Below are positions 35,593 through 44,415 of a stretch of DNA of 45,637 nt, piece by piece. This DNA is from JAZDRH01 sp047470865 (GTDB lineage Bacteria > Pseudomonadota > Gammaproteobacteria > Pseudomonadales > Pseudomonadaceae): assembly GCF_047470865.1 (NCBI RefSeq), contig NZ_JAZDRH010000025.1, positions 1 through 45,637 of the forward strand, read 5' to 3'. The position numbers and the translations under genes were made by a program. Each line of letters starts with the position of its first letter. The stretch's first letter is position 1. The notes beneath the pieces were generated by a model. It made no database searches. It had not been told where the DNA came from and saw only the letters and a list, made by a program, of their open reading frames with translations.

Positions 35593-36714
35593 ATGCAGTT
35601 AGCTTTTATTTTATATAAGTATTTTCCCTTTGGTGGCCTACAGCGCGATTTTATGCGTATCGCTTTAGAATGCCAAAAACGAGGGCATCAAATCCGCGTT
35701 TATACATTGATTTGGCAAGGCGATATTCCAGCTGGCTTTGATGTGCGCATTCCACAACTAAAAGCTTGGGCAAACCACAGACGCAATGAAAAATTTCATA
35801 CGTGGTTAATGCAAGATATGAATAAAGAGCCTGTGGATAAAGTAATAGGCTTTAACAAAATGCCAAGCTTAGATTGGTATTACGCTGCCGATGGTTGCTA
35901 CGAAGATAAAGCGCAAACTTTGCGCAATCCGCTGTATCGGTTTAGTGGGCGCTATAAACACTTCTCAGCCTATGAAAAGGCTGTTTTTGCTCAGCAAGAA
36001 AACACCCAGATTTTAATGATATCCACAGTGCAAGAACCACTGTTTATCAAGCACTATGGCACACAGAAAGAGCGTTTTCATTTATTGCCGCCAGGTATTG
36101 ATAGGGACCGTAAAGCGCCTACAAATGCGGCAGAAATTAGAGCTTCGTTTCGACAAGAATTTGCTATAGCAGAAGATGATCTACTGTTACTACAGGTTGG
36201 CTCGGGCTTTAAAACAAAAGGCCTTGATCGTAGCTTAAAAGCCTTGGCTAGTTTACCCAGTCAAGTAAAAGCTAAAACCCAATTGATAGTGATAGGGCAA
36301 GATGACCCTAAACCATTTTTACTGCAAATTAAGGCATTAGGCTTATCCAACCATGTGCGGATTTTAAAAGGACGCAGTGATATACCACGTTTTTTATTAG
36401 GTGCTGATCTTTTAATACATCCGGCTTATAATGAAAATACAGGCACTGTATTGCTAGAAGCAGTAGTGGCTGGTCTACCCGTATTGGTAACCGATGTTTG
36501 TGGCTATGCCCACTATATTGAACAAGCCAATGCAGGCCTTGTGGTATCTAGCCCCTTTCAGCAAGAGAACTTGAATACTGCATTACTTAGCATCTTAAGT
36601 GATCAGCAAAAGCGCCAACTTTGGCAGCAGAATGCACTCTGTTTTGCACAAACAGCAGATATCTACTCAATGCCTATTCGTGCAGCCGATATTATTTTAG
36701 CGGAGCCCGCATGA
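35593..36714 (+). CDS. waaG: LPS core alpha-1,3-glucosyltransferase-type glycosyltransferase WaaG
   Basis: 373 aa, GT4 family, GT-B fold. In Pseudomonas WaaG adds the first hexosamine (GalN) to the inner core; E. coli WaaG adds glucose. The start LAFILYKYFPFGGLQRDFMR is characteristic. The C-terminal donor motif is HPAYNENTGTVLLEAVVAGLP, with the E-x7-E pair. AGGAAA precedes the ATG. It overlaps waaP by four bases (ATGA). Confidence 0.93.
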   Translation: MQLAFILYKYFPFGGLQRDFMRIALECQKRGHQIRVYTLIWQGDIPAGFDVRIPQLKAWANHRRNEKFHTWLMQDMNKEPVDKVIGFNKMPSLDWYYAADGCYEDKAQTLRNPLYRFSGRYKHFSAYEKAVFAQQENTQILMISTVQEPLFIKHYGTQKERFHLLPPGIDRDRKAPTNAAEIRASFRQEFAIAEDDLLLLQVGSGFKTKGLDRSLKALASLPSQVKAKTQLIVIGQDDPKPFLLQIKALGLSNHVRILKGRSDIPRFLLGADLLIHPAYNENTGTVLLEAVVAGLPVLVTDVCGYAHYIEQANAGLVVSSPFQQENLNTALLSILSDQQKRQLWQQNALCFAQTADIYSMPIRAADIILAEPA

Positions 36715-37517
36715 CCTTAGTTTTACAAAAGCCGTTTAAGCAATTATGGGCTGAAAAAGACGCCTTTGTCGAAGTTGAAAAACTACAAGGTGAGGTGTTT
36801 CGTGAACTAGAAGCAAGGCGTACTTTGCGTACTGAAATTAATGGTGCAGGTTACTTTGTAAAAATACACCGCGGCATTGGTTGGGCTGAAATTGTTAAAA
36901 ATTGGCTCACACTAAAAGCGCCAGTTTTGGGGGCAGGGCAGGAGTGGCGAGCGGTAAAACGACTACAGCAGCTAGGTGTCAATAGCATGACAGCGGTTGC
37001 TTATGGTGAAAAAGGCAGTAATCCTGCTACTCAGCATTCCTTTATTATCACAGAAGAATTAGCACCCACCATCAGCCTTGAAGATTACAGCTTAAATTGG
37101 CAGGTGCAGCCACCTCAAGCAGCTGACAAACATGCATTGATTGCTTGTATTGCTGACATGGTAGGCAGTATGCACCGTGCAGGTGTTAACCACCGTGATT
37201 GCTATATTTGCCATTTTTTATTGCATACAGATAAGCCTTTCGATCGCCATGATTTTAAAGTTTCAGTGATTGATCTGCACCGTGCCCAAACACGTAGTCA
37301 AACACCTAAACGCTGGCGCAATAAAGACCTTGCAGCACTGTATTTCTCTGTCTTAGATATTGGTTTGACGCAACGCGATTTATTACGATTTATTCGCTTG
37401 TATTTTCAACAACCATTACGCCAAGTGCTGCGCGAAGAGCAGGCTTTGTTCAAGCAGCTTCAGAAAAAAGCACAAAAACTGTATGAGCGTAAACAACGCT
37501 ATGGAGATGCGCTTTAA
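36711..37517 (+). CDS. waaP: LPS core heptose(I) kinase WaaP
   Basis: 268 aa, same length as the Pseudomonas enzyme. It phosphorylates heptose I of the LPS core, a step essential in P. aeruginosa. Kinase-like fold: HRGIGWAEIVKNWL in the N-lobe, NHRDCYICHFLLH as catalytic loop with D163 by count, and VIDLHRAQTR in place of the DFG region. The ATG at 36711 is chosen over one 90 bases upstream because the extension lies inside waaG and is not family-like. Overlaps waaG by four bases and the next kinase gene by one. Confidence 0.94.
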   Translation: MTLVLQKPFKQLWAEKDAFVEVEKLQGEVFRELEARRTLRTEINGAGYFVKIHRGIGWAEIVKNWLTLKAPVLGAGQEWRAVKRLQQLGVNSMTAVAYGEKGSNPATQHSFIITEELAPTISLEDYSLNWQVQPPQAADKHALIACIADMVGSMHRAGVNHRDCYICHFLLHTDKPFDRHDFKVSVIDLHRAQTRSQTPKRWRNKDLAALYFSVLDIGLTQRDLLRFIRLYFQQPLRQVLREEQALFKQLQKKAQKLYERKQRYGDAL

Positions 37518-38257
37518 TGTCTCACTGGCGTTTAGATGAAAAGTATCAGTTTTTGGCAGATGACTTAGCGAGCTTAGATAAAGTCTTTGCGTTAGAAGGC
37601 GTGCAAATTACTCAAGATAAAATATCAGATGTCATTCGCATTACGCGTAACAGTACAGATTACTATGTTAAGCGTTACAGAAATCATAACGCCCATTTAG
37701 GCTGGCGCGCACTTTTACCTAAACCTCGTATTAAAAATGAATGGCAAAACTTACGTCGTTTTAGTAAATGGGGCATTCCAACGGCTGAGGTTGTAGCCTT
37801 TGGTTTAGAGCGCAGGGGTATGTCTTTTGTACGCGGTGCTGTAGTCACCAAAGGTATTGCCAATACCCAAGACTTAGCTGATTTAGCCAATAGTAAAGAT
37901 GCTAGATTGAATAGTCCGCAGTGGGTTGAGCTGATTAGTCAGCAAGTTGCAGATATCACAAGACGTCTACATAGCCATAATTTTTCACATAACGACTTAA
38001 AATGGCGCAATATTTTAGTGGATAAAGACAATAAGGTTTATCTTATTGACTGCCCAACAGGTATGTTTTGGTATGGTCCCTTTCTTCAACATCGCATCAT
38101 AAAAGATTTGGCGTGTTTAGATAAAGTGGCAAAAATGGTGTTATCTAATACACAAAGACTACGTTTTTACTTGGCTTACGTACAGCGTAAAAGCTTGATA
38201 GCGCAAGATAAAAAAATAATTTATAAAGTGCTTAATTATTTTTTGGGGCGAGAATGA
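37517..38257 (+). CDS. WaaP/InaA-type LPS core kinase-like protein
   Basis: 246 aa. It has a small-molecule-kinase fold: YYVKRYRNHNAHLGWR holds the likely ATP-binding lysine, HNDLKWRNILV (H158, D160) is the catalytic loop, and LIDCP (D178) takes the metal-binding position. Pseudomonas LPS-core loci carry several such proteins after waaP, thought to phosphorylate or assist phosphorylation of core heptoses. The exact target is not known to me. Coupled to waaP by a one-base overlap (TAATG). Confidence 0.85.
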   Translation: MSHWRLDEKYQFLADDLASLDKVFALEGVQITQDKISDVIRITRNSTDYYVKRYRNHNAHLGWRALLPKPRIKNEWQNLRRFSKWGIPTAEVVAFGLERRGMSFVRGAVVTKGIANTQDLADLANSKDARLNSPQWVELISQQVADITRRLHSHNFSHNDLKWRNILVDKDNKVYLIDCPTGMFWYGPFLQHRIIKDLACLDKVAKMVLSNTQRLRFYLAYVQRKSLIAQDKKIIYKVLNYFLGRE

Positions 38258-38303
38258 GCACTATGTATATACAATTAGCAATGCCATTTCAGGAGCAGCT
38301 TTA

Positions 38304-39755
38304 ATGGGGACTCGCCATCTTGTCGGTCGCTCTCCTCAGTTGCCGATTCAAATACTACTTGCCGATGGTAGTAACTTAGAACTTGTGCAATGGCTACGCG
38401 TTTTACCTAATCAGCGCTATGTCGCCAAAGCCAATTGGCAAGGCTCAACTGTCCTTGCTAAGCTTTTTATAGGCCCTAAAGCAGAACGTAACTATCAGCG
38501 TGACGTTAGTGGTGTGGAGTTACTCCAAGGGCAGGCCATCACTACGCCTATGATTATTCATCAAGAGCAGAGTCTGCGCTTTTGCTGCTTATTGTTTGAG
38601 TTTTTAGACCCCGTCGAAAATCTAGCTGATGCTTGGAAGCGCCATGAAAATGAAGCCTACTTAAGCTCACACCAACAAGATATTTTAGCCAGAGCCTTAC
38701 AATGCATAGCGCATATGCATGCTCAAGGTATATGGCAAGAAGACTTACATTTAGATAATTTGCTTTATCACCACCAAAAAGTTTATGTAATTGATGGTGA
38801 TGGCATCCAAGCGGAGCAGGCGGGCACTGCACTTTCTACAGCAAAGGCAACGGATAATCTCGGTGTTTTTTTTGCTCAGCTCCCTATCGAAGTTATGCCT
38901 TACCTGCGTCCTTTAATGCTGTACTATTATCTGGTTAACCCTGCTAGTGCAGTAGATATAGACGAGTTAATTAAGGTCGTTGAGCGTGTTCGTGCCTGGC
39001 GATTACGGGATTATTTAAAAAAGACTAAACGAGATTGCACCTTATTTTTTGCACAAATTAGCCTTTTTGGTTTAACCATTGCAAAACGTGCAGAATATGA
39101 ACAACAAGATCTAGCTCAGTTACTAGAAAATGCAGATCACTTTATTAACCAAGGGCATATCTACAAAACAGGTGGCGCAGCAACAGTAGCAAAGGTGATC
39201 TGGAACGATAAGCCGTTCATCATAAAGCGCTACAATATTAAAAATTGGCGGCATTGGTTGAAGCGATTTTGGCGGCCTAGCCGAGCTTGGCATAGCTGGT
39301 ATGAAGGTAATAGATTAAATTTTTTAGGTATTTACACACCAGCCTTATTAGCGGTGAAAGAATACCGTTGGCTAGGGTTACGTGGACCCGCTTGGCTAAT
39401 TACTGATTATTGTGCAGGACAGGATATAATTGCACATTGGGCTCAATATAAAGATATAAGCCCACCAGAGACTGAGTTGCTCGCTTTAGATCAGTTATTT
39501 AATGCGCTGATACGTGAACAGATTAGTCATGGTGATTTAAAAGGACACAATATTTTTTGGCAACAAGGTCGATGGCTATTAATAGATCTTGATGCCGTAC
39601 AACAGCACCAAAAAACAGCCTCTTTTGTCAAAGCTTATGCCAAAGATCGGCAGCGCTTTTTACGCAATTGGGCGCCAGACAGTGCGTTGTACACACTACT
39701 TGATCAGCGTTTACCGCAGGTGCATAGCGTCTGCCACGATAAAACAAAGGGGTAA
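38304..39755 (+). CDS. Two-domain LPS core kinase-like protein
   Basis: 483 aa containing two kinase-like units in one chain. The first (about 1-200) has a catalytic loop at E146-DLHLDN-L and VIDGDGIQ. The second (about 270-470) has SHGDLKGHN (H409, D411, N416) and LLIDLDAVQ (D428). Both keep the residues expected for phosphotransfer; in the first the HxD histidine is replaced by glutamate (QEDLHLDN). It corresponds in length and position to the large kinase-like protein of the Pseudomonas core locus (WapQ type). AGGAG lies about nine bases before the ATG. Substrate unknown. Confidence 0.82.
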   Translation: MGTRHLVGRSPQLPIQILLADGSNLELVQWLRVLPNQRYVAKANWQGSTVLAKLFIGPKAERNYQRDVSGVELLQGQAITTPMIIHQEQSLRFCCLLFEFLDPVENLADAWKRHENEAYLSSHQQDILARALQCIAHMHAQGIWQEDLHLDNLLYHHQKVYVIDGDGIQAEQAGTALSTAKATDNLGVFFAQLPIEVMPYLRPLMLYYYLVNPASAVDIDELIKVVERVRAWRLRDYLKKTKRDCTLFFAQISLFGLTIAKRAEYEQQDLAQLLENADHFINQGHIYKTGGAATVAKVIWNDKPFIIKRYNIKNWRHWLKRFWRPSRAWHSWYEGNRLNFLGIYTPALLAVKEYRWLGLRGPAWLITDYCAGQDIIAHWAQYKDISPPETELLALDQLFNALIREQISHGDLKGHNIFWQQGRWLLIDLDAVQQHQKTASFVKAYAKDRQRFLRNWAPDSALYTLLDQRLPQVHSVCHDKTKG

Positions 39756-39758
39756 CCC

Positions 39759-41531
39759 ATGGGTTTAACAGTTCTCGGACTTTCAGGTTCATTAAGTCAT
39801 GATCCATCTGCTGCGTTATATATAGATGGCAAATTAATTGCAGCCGCAGAAGAAGAGCGCTTTGTACGAGACAAGCATGCAAAAAACCGCATGCCTTATG
39901 AGTCAGCAAAATTCTGTCTAGAATTTGCAGGTATTAAGCCGAGCGATGTTGATGTTGTTGCTATTCCATTTGCACCTATTAGTTTGGCAGAGAAGGCGCG
40001 CTGGCACTATGCTAAACGCTATTGGTATGCACCTGATCGCGCCTTAGATGCTATTTTTACAGGTAACCGCCGTTTTAAGCGTTTTTATAAAAAAACACAA
40101 TGGTGTTTAGAGCAGCTAGGTTTTGACCTGAAAAAAGTCAAAATTGAACCCGTTGAACATCATCTAGCACATGCGGCTAGCGCCTACTTATGCTCAGGAT
40201 TTAAAGAAAAAACTGCCATTTTAGGCATTGATGGTAAAGGCGAATATGCCACTACCTTCTTTGGTTATGGTGAGAATGGCAAAATTCATAAAATTAAAGA
40301 ATTTTATGATCCTGACTCGTTGGGCGGCTTATACGGTGCTATGACTGAGTTCCTTGGCTTTGAAATGCTAGATGGCGAATTCAAAGTGATGGGCATGGCA
40401 CCTTATGGTAATCCTGATTTGTATGACTTATCTCGCCTAGCCAAATTTGAAAATGGCGAGCTTGTTATCAACACAGAATACGCCAACGTTATTGGCTTGC
40501 GCCGCTATAAAGAAAATGGCAAAGGCTTTTACTTCTCACCTAAACTGATTGAATGGTTAGGGCCAAAGCGTGAAGGCGACGTGGCAGATGATCCATACAT
40601 TCATTATGCCGCTAGCGTGCAAGCCCTATTTGAAAAGCTAGCGTTAGAAATGATGGATTACTACCTTGGCGATATTATTAAACAAACAGGAAAAATCGCT
40701 TTTGCTGGCGGTAGCGCGTTAAACGTTAAGCTTAATCAAAAAATTATTGCACGTGATGAAGTTAAAGAACTATGGGTTCAGCCAGCGGCTGGTGATGCGG
40801 GCACTTCCTTAGGTGCCGCCGCTTATGTGTCGCAGCAACGTGGCGTGCCTGTAGAAAAAATGGAGCATGTTTATTTAGGCCCAGCCTATAGCAATGAAGA
40901 AGTCATTGCCGCGTGCGCAAAACATCCCATGCAACCTAAATGGACAAAGATTGACAATGTGCCAGAGCATATTGCCAAGGTTATGGTCGATGGTAATCCG
41001 GTAGCTTGGTTCCAAGGCCGTATGGAGTTTGGTCCGCGCGCACTAGGTGGGCGTTCTATTATTGGTTGCCCAAGTGTGCCAGGCGTAGCCGATCGTATTA
41101 ATGAACAAATTAAATTCCGTGAACGCTGGCGTCCATTTTGCCCTTCAATGCTAGATAGCGTTGCACCAAAAATGCTAAAAGTTGATCATCCGTCACCTTT
41201 TATGACTTTTACCTTTGAGGTCAATGAAGAGTGGAAAGAGCGTGTTGGTGAGGTAGTACATGAAGATGGCACCTCTCGTGCGCAAGTACTAGAACGTCAA
41301 TACAACCCGCGCTGGTACGATTTAATGCTGGAGTTGGAAAAGCTAACAGGCAATGGAGTTTCCCTGAACACATCATTGAATCGCCGCGGCGAGCCGATGA
41401 TTTGCTCACCAACAGATGCGCTCAATATGTTCTATGGCTCGGACTTACAGTACCTCATCATGGAAGATATTTTAGTTGTTAAAGAACCAGAAACCTCATC
41501 TAGTGAAGACGCATTGAATGAGTCAGCCTAA
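39759..41531 (+). CDS. NodU/CmcH-family carbamoyltransferase (LPS core)
   Basis: 590 aa. The N-terminal Kae1-like domain starts GLSGSLSHDPSAALYIDGK and includes EHHLAHAASAY (H134, H135, H138) and LGIDGKGEYATTFF; the C-terminal domain has MEFGPRALGGRSI. Family members transfer carbamoyl from carbamoyl phosphate, via a carbamoyl-adenylate, to a sugar or antibiotic hydroxyl. In Pseudomonas the enzyme at this place (WapO type) carbamoylates heptose II of the LPS core; I infer the same here. GGGGTAA precedes the ATG, four bases after the kinase gene. Overlaps the next gene by 14 bases. Confidence 0.9.
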   Translation: MGLTVLGLSGSLSHDPSAALYIDGKLIAAAEEERFVRDKHAKNRMPYESAKFCLEFAGIKPSDVDVVAIPFAPISLAEKARWHYAKRYWYAPDRALDAIFTGNRRFKRFYKKTQWCLEQLGFDLKKVKIEPVEHHLAHAASAYLCSGFKEKTAILGIDGKGEYATTFFGYGENGKIHKIKEFYDPDSLGGLYGAMTEFLGFEMLDGEFKVMGMAPYGNPDLYDLSRLAKFENGELVINTEYANVIGLRRYKENGKGFYFSPKLIEWLGPKREGDVADDPYIHYAASVQALFEKLALEMMDYYLGDIIKQTGKIAFAGGSALNVKLNQKIIARDEVKELWVQPAAGDAGTSLGAAAYVSQQRGVPVEKMEHVYLGPAYSNEEVIAACAKHPMQPKWTKIDNVPEHIAKVMVDGNPVAWFQGRMEFGPRALGGRSIIGCPSVPGVADRINEQIKFRERWRPFCPSMLDSVAPKMLKVDHPSPFMTFTFEVNEEWKERVGEVVHEDGTSRAQVLERQYNPRWYDLMLELEKLTGNGVSLNTSLNRRGEPMICSPTDALNMFYGSDLQYLIMEDILVVKEPETSSSEDALNESA

Positions 41532-42624
41532 CACTTCAAGCACTGCAGGGCCTAAATGGGTCCTGCAGTTTTGTCACGGCCATGATGGCCCCTTTCTTGA
41601 CTGTGCACGGCAATATGCAGCACTGTTTATTGGCACCGAATATAAGGTATGCACTGTTTACTTAACCGGCAAGCCTGATGATAGCGTACGCAGTGAAAGC
41701 GCTTCAGATGAAGTTATTTTTCTCAACTACACTAGCAAGCAAATTCGTGGTTTAAAGCTTTCTGCTATTTCAGCGTTTAAAAAACTAGCAGCACAGCGTG
41801 ACTATGCATTTTGTATTGCGCATCGCTTTAAACCTATTTACATAGCTTTACTAGGCTCTAAGCTGCCTGTAATTGGTGTTCACCATGCTTTTGGTGATTA
41901 TCAACGCCGTTCACGCCAAATCTTCGCCAATTTTTTTGCCAAGCGTTTACGTTTGTTAGGTGTTTCCAATGCTGTGCGTGATGATATCCGCCAGTGCTTC
42001 CCCAAATGGAGCGCTGAACGAATTGAAACACTTTACAACCGCATTGACCCTCAAGCCTTACAAAATAAACAAATTGATCGCACACAAGCTCGTAGCCAGC
42101 TCAACTTGCCCTTGGATGCTTATGTGGTGGCTAATGTTGGGCGCCTGCATCCAGATAAAGACCAAACCACCCTTATTAAAGCCTTTGCTAAAGCACTTCC
42201 TCAACTACCAGAGGGAAGTTTGCTGGTTATCATGGGAAAAGGGCGCTTAGAAACAGAGCTAAAATTATTAACACAGCGCTTAGGCATTGAAAAACAGGTG
42301 CGTTTTTTAGGACAGGTTGCCAATGGAAAGTGCTACTTTAAGGCCTTTGATCTCTTTGTTTTAAGCTCAGATCATGAACCCTTTGGTATGGTATTGCTTG
42401 AAGCGATGGCTGCTGGAGTGCCTGTATTGTCCAGTGACTGCGGTGGTGCTGTAGAAGTGATTAAAAACCGCCAGCAGCGATTTCCATTAGCAGATGACAG
42501 CGCATGTGCACAATTGATTGAACAAGCACAGCAAGGGAAAATTGACTGGCAGGAGAGTAATTTTCAAGGCTTTACTGATATTGAAGTCAAACAACAGTTT
42601 TGGGCTTGGATAAAAAAAGCATAA
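41518..42624 (+). CDS. LPS core glycosyltransferase (GT4 family, WapH-like)
   Basis: 368 aa, GT-B fold. A C-terminal GT4 domain carries VGRLHPDKDQTTLIKAFAK, KQVRFLGQV and the donor-binding HEPFGMVLLEAMAAGVPVL with its E-x7-E pair. In Pseudomonas the gene after the carbamoyltransferase encodes a glucosyltransferase of the outer core (WapH); acceptor and donor here are inferred from place. The ATG lies inside the end of the carbamoyltransferase gene, so expression is linked. Last gene of the closely packed core run. Confidence 0.85.
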   Translation: MSQPNTSSTAGPKWVLQFCHGHDGPFLDCARQYAALFIGTEYKVCTVYLTGKPDDSVRSESASDEVIFLNYTSKQIRGLKLSAISAFKKLAAQRDYAFCIAHRFKPIYIALLGSKLPVIGVHHAFGDYQRRSRQIFANFFAKRLRLLGVSNAVRDDIRQCFPKWSAERIETLYNRIDPQALQNKQIDRTQARSQLNLPLDAYVVANVGRLHPDKDQTTLIKAFAKALPQLPEGSLLVIMGKGRLETELKLLTQRLGIEKQVRFLGQVANGKCYFKAFDLFVLSSDHEPFGMVLLEAMAAGVPVLSSDCGGAVEVIKNRQQRFPLADDSACAQLIEQAQQGKIDWQESNFQGFTDIEVKQQFWAWIKKA

Positions 42625-42632
42625 ACTATAAT
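42606..42632 (+). promoter_or_regulatory. Candidate promoter for the DUF421 gene
   Basis: TTGGAT (42606-42611) and a perfect TATAAT (42627-42632) are 15 bases apart, at the end of the preceding glycosyltransferase gene. The spacing is short by two bases. It would give a leader of about 38 bases. Confidence 0.4.
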
Positions 42633-42677
42633 GCCGCATAGGTGTGCTCAATTAAGCATTAGAGGCTAACTCACAAT

Positions 42678-43382
42678 ATGGATATTTTATTGGCTATTGG
42701 AAACTATTTGCTCCCATACCTTTTGCTTTTTGTGAAGCTGCTTATTGGTTTTTTAATTATCATTGCTAATATGAATTGGCAAGGAAAAACACAAATTTCG
42801 CAAATGAACGCTATTGATTTTGTAGGCAATTTTGTCTTGGGCGGCATCATAGGCGGAATCATCTACAATACAGATTTGGCATTTTGGCAATATATTAGTT
42901 CGTTAATTGTAGGAATTGCGCTAATCAACAGCCTTAACTGGTTGGTGCACAAGACTAACTTCTTTAGAGCATTTGCTGGAGCTAGCCCAATAGTGCTTAT
43001 TCGTGATGGCCAATTCCATGTTGAAAGTATTAATGACAAGCGCAACAAAATAGATATCGCTTGCATTGCAAGCAGTTTGCGTATTGCAGGGCATATGTCA
43101 TTTGCAGAAATTAACTTTCTACAAATTGAACCAAATGGGCAACTAACCATTCTGACTAAGGATCAGGGATTTCACCTGCCAGGTAAACTCATTTTTATGA
43201 ATGGTTGTGTTTGCTATTCAGAGTTAAAAGACTTAGGAAAAGATGAAGATTGGTTCGTGCAAAAAATGAAACACTTTGGACTAGAAGACTATAGTAAAGT
43301 TTTCCTAGTGGAGTATTGGAATGGGCAGTTCATCATTGTGCATAAAGATGGCAGTGTAATTAACAATAGTAAAACAGCATAA
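42678..43382 (+). CDS. DUF421 (YetF/YcaP-type) membrane protein
   Basis: 234 aa. Three N-terminal membrane helices (about 5-30, 45-62, 66-82) are followed by a cytoplasmic DUF421 domain, with SPIVLIRDGQF starting the beta core. The family function is unsettled; in Bacillus, YetF-like proteins affect spore and membrane properties. The second helix contains the family's ISQMNAIDFVGNFVLGGIIG. The usual Arg/Asp-rich element of the soluble domain is present only in part. It begins 53 bases after the core operon behind its own candidate promoter; GAGG lies rather far upstream of the ATG. An LPS role is possible only by position. Confidence 0.82.
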   Translation: MDILLAIGNYLLPYLLLFVKLLIGFLIIIANMNWQGKTQISQMNAIDFVGNFVLGGIIGGIIYNTDLAFWQYISSLIVGIALINSLNWLVHKTNFFRAFAGASPIVLIRDGQFHVESINDKRNKIDIACIASSLRIAGHMSFAEINFLQIEPNGQLTILTKDQGFHLPGKLIFMNGCVCYSELKDLGKDEDWFVQKMKHFGLEDYSKVFLVEYWNGQFIIVHKDGSVINNSKTA

Positions 43383-43411
43383 GACAAAGGTTTGACGTAG
43401 AGGAGAAACCT

Positions 43412-44368
43412 GTGAAGGTTTTATTATTAGTACAAGATGAGCAGCGCATTATTTTAGATGAGCTTTACGCTGCTATTGCCCGTTATTGTGAATGCACAAT
43501 ATTGCGCTTAACCGATGAAGAACAAGCTAATTTACGTCGCTACTTTAAAAAAAATATAGATGTAACCCAATATGATCGTATCATCACTTTTTTACGTTTT
43601 AAAAAAGAGCTTAAACAAACCCGTTTTATTCGCACTATTCCTAATCTAGTTGCCTTAGAACACGACGCCTACCAGAATTACATTGATTGCAAATACACAG
43701 GTAAATTTTCCTACTATTACAGTAAAATGCCTTGGATTAGAGTGTTAAGTTCAGGCGCAAGTGTAGCCAGAAAATTACGTGAAGAAGGCTTTGATGCCGT
43801 CTTTGTAGCAAAAGGCTACGACCAAAATATGATGCAAGACAAGCATCTAGAGCGGGATATTGAACTGGGTTTTGTGGGTAGCACCAAAAGCGTTGCTTAT
43901 TCAGGACGCAAAGCCTTATTGGATGAGTTAAGTAGCAAAGAAAACCTGATAGTGACCAAGACAAACTCAGGTGACGACTACGTAAATATGCTCAATCGTA
44001 TCCGCTTCTTTGTCAGCGCGGATATGGGGATGGGCGAATATATGATAAAAAACTTTGAGGCCATGGCCTGCGGTTGCGTGGTATTTGCCTATAAACACTC
44101 AGATGAAGAAGCAGATGCTGTTGGCTTTAAAGATATGGAAACTGTAGTTTTATATCAAAGTGTTAGCGAGCTAATTGAAAAACTTACCTATTTAAGAGCA
44201 AATCCGATCCAAGCACAGACAATAGCTGAAAATGGTAAAAAGCTGGCCAATTCAGGATTTACTTTTGACTTAATTGGACAGAAGATTGTTGCTAGTATTC
44301 AGCCTGAATTAAGACAGGCTAAGAAGCTTAGTTTTTTTGATAGGTTGTTCAATAGAAGTATAGTTTAA
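43412..44368 (+). CDS. Glycosyltransferase (GT-B, CgeB/Glyco_trans_1_2 type)
   Basis: 318 aa. The C-terminal half resembles the Glyco_trans_1_2 domain: LGFVGSTKSVAYSGRKALL begins the nucleotide-sugar side, and GEYMIKNFEAMACGCVVF holds the E-x7-E pair. The N-terminal half is a divergent acceptor domain. The start is GTG with AGGAG upstream. Donor and acceptor are unknown; the place suggests core or O-polysaccharide decoration. Confidence 0.75.
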   Translation: MKVLLLVQDEQRIILDELYAAIARYCECTILRLTDEEQANLRRYFKKNIDVTQYDRIITFLRFKKELKQTRFIRTIPNLVALEHDAYQNYIDCKYTGKFSYYYSKMPWIRVLSSGASVARKLREEGFDAVFVAKGYDQNMMQDKHLERDIELGFVGSTKSVAYSGRKALLDELSSKENLIVTKTNSGDDYVNMLNRIRFFVSADMGMGEYMIKNFEAMACGCVVFAYKHSDEEADAVGFKDMETVVLYQSVSELIEKLTYLRANPIQAQTIAENGKKLANSGFTFDLIGQKIVASIQPELRQAKKLSFFDRLFNRSIV

Positions 44369-44415
44369 AATTTATATCGTGCAGAAACCGGTAGGATGTT
44401 TAGGAATAGTTTGAA

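Noticed and set aside
41960..42250. 96-codon frame on the same strand within the core glycosyltransferase
   Set aside because: Out-of-frame shadow of a well-supported GT4 gene.
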